Source: an uncultured Alphaproteobacteria bacterium | GTDB lineage: Bacteria; Pseudomonadota; Alphaproteobacteria; Thalassobaculales; Thalassobaculaceae | Reading direction: 5' to 3' | Assembly (NCBI GenBank): GCA_937776645.1 | Contig: CALMRI010000014.1 | Location: forward strand, 25,247-89,246 | DNA: 64,000 bases | In this document: positions 63,875 to 64,000 of the stretch, piece after piece | How positions within the stretch are numbered: position 1 is the first letter of the stretch | How the letters are laid out: each line of letters starts with the position of its first letter | Notes under the pieces: model-generated | Told to the model about the DNA's origin: nothing | Databases searched by the model: none | The model's input: the letters and a program-made list of their open reading frames with translations, nothing else | Program-made: the position numbers and the translations under genes

Positions 63875-64000
63875 CAGGCTTCTCCTTCGCGGCGTGTGCT
63901 GATCAAATCGCCGGTTGGCGCGGCCCGCAAGACCCAGTCCGCTGGCAGATAGAGGGTCGAATGCGCCTCTTCGATGATCGCCGGGCCACTCAAGGACCCG
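63874..64000 (-). CDS. hyuA: Hydantoinase A/oxoprolinase family, C-terminal end (partial)
   Basis: The last 41 residues (GSLSGPAIIEEAHSTLYLPA, ending RREGEA) before TGA at 63876-63874 match the C-terminus of hydantoinase A, with the conserved GPAIIEE segment. The gene runs off the window. It pairs with hyuB in an ATP-dependent ring-opening enzyme. The stop overlaps the hyuB start. Confidence 0.75.
   Translation of the reverse strand, partial: GSLSGPAIIEEAHSTLYLPADWVLRAAPTGDLISTRREGEA

Noticed and set aside
1..64000. CRISPR arrays, insertion sequences or prophage genes
   Set aside because: No regularly spaced repeats, transposase, integrase or phage structural motifs were found.

Overview
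The window reads as a GC-rich (roughly 60%) alphaproteobacterial chromosome segment, probably from a Rhodospirillales-like lineage. The main evidence is the block at 0.4-4.8 kb: an NDUFA12-type complex I protein, mlaD, a DUF2155 protein, aat, accC, accB and aroQ. Other pointers are the DctP-type TRAP binding protein and the many periplasmic-binding-protein transporters. No phage, transposase, integrase, CRISPR array or rRNA was seen. One tRNA, tRNA-Leu(UAA), lies at 12.4 kb.

Layout. 0-5 kb: truncated EamA exporter, then the housekeeping block above. 5-6.3 kb: orphan TRAP solute-binding protein with a clear terminator. 6.4-10.6 kb: RidA, half of a VOC protein, a PaaK-like CoA ligase, a cysteine-dioxygenase-type cupin and a UbiD-like decarboxylase. 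10.7-12.2 kb: a decayed glycosyltransferase and a decayed EamA transporter. 12.3-21.6 kb: tRNA-Leu, ilvE, three MFS carriers (one with an extra N-terminal domain), a DMT carrier, an HD-domain nucleotidase and a SPOR lipoprotein. 21.8-29.9 kb: class II aldolase, D-hydantoinase/dihydropyrimidinase, a DMSP-lyase-family cupin, and a complete polyamine-type ABC transporter with an alpha/beta hydrolase. 31.2-40.2 kb: an AbrB-family membrane protein and an aspartoacylase-like enzyme, divergent from a complete dipeptide-type ABC operon ending in N-formylglutamate amidohydrolase. 40.6-48.6 kb: nadK, two decayed small genes, an RNase A-like toxin-domain protein, an unrecognised 456-residue protein, a VOC/LOG pair, a LysM protein, psd and pssA. 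48.6-53.5 kb: RND pump, adaptor and PadR regulator. 53.7-60.2 kb: a tight five-gene operon (AtuA, AtuA-like, molybdenum hydroxylase large subunit, TPP enzyme, SDR). 60.2-64 kb: exonuclease relic, VOC protein, and hydantoinase hyuB/hyuA, with hyuB heavily frameshifted.

How the genes work together. Most of the content is scavenging: periplasmic binding proteins bring in carboxylates, polyamines and peptides. Hydrolases and hydantoinases then open amide or cyclic-amide bonds, and decarboxylases or CoA ligases handle the acids. The most intriguing pieces are the AtuA/molybdenum hydroxylase/TPP operon, the RNase A-like protein without a visible immunity gene, and the DMSP-lyase-family cupin.

A second theme is gene decay. 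About nine loci carry stops, frameshifts or truncations. Several are substitutions or truncations rather than single indels, so at least part of this is real erosion. The hyuB and molybdenum hydroxylase lesions could instead be indel errors in the assembly. All functional calls come from reading the sequence, without database searches.
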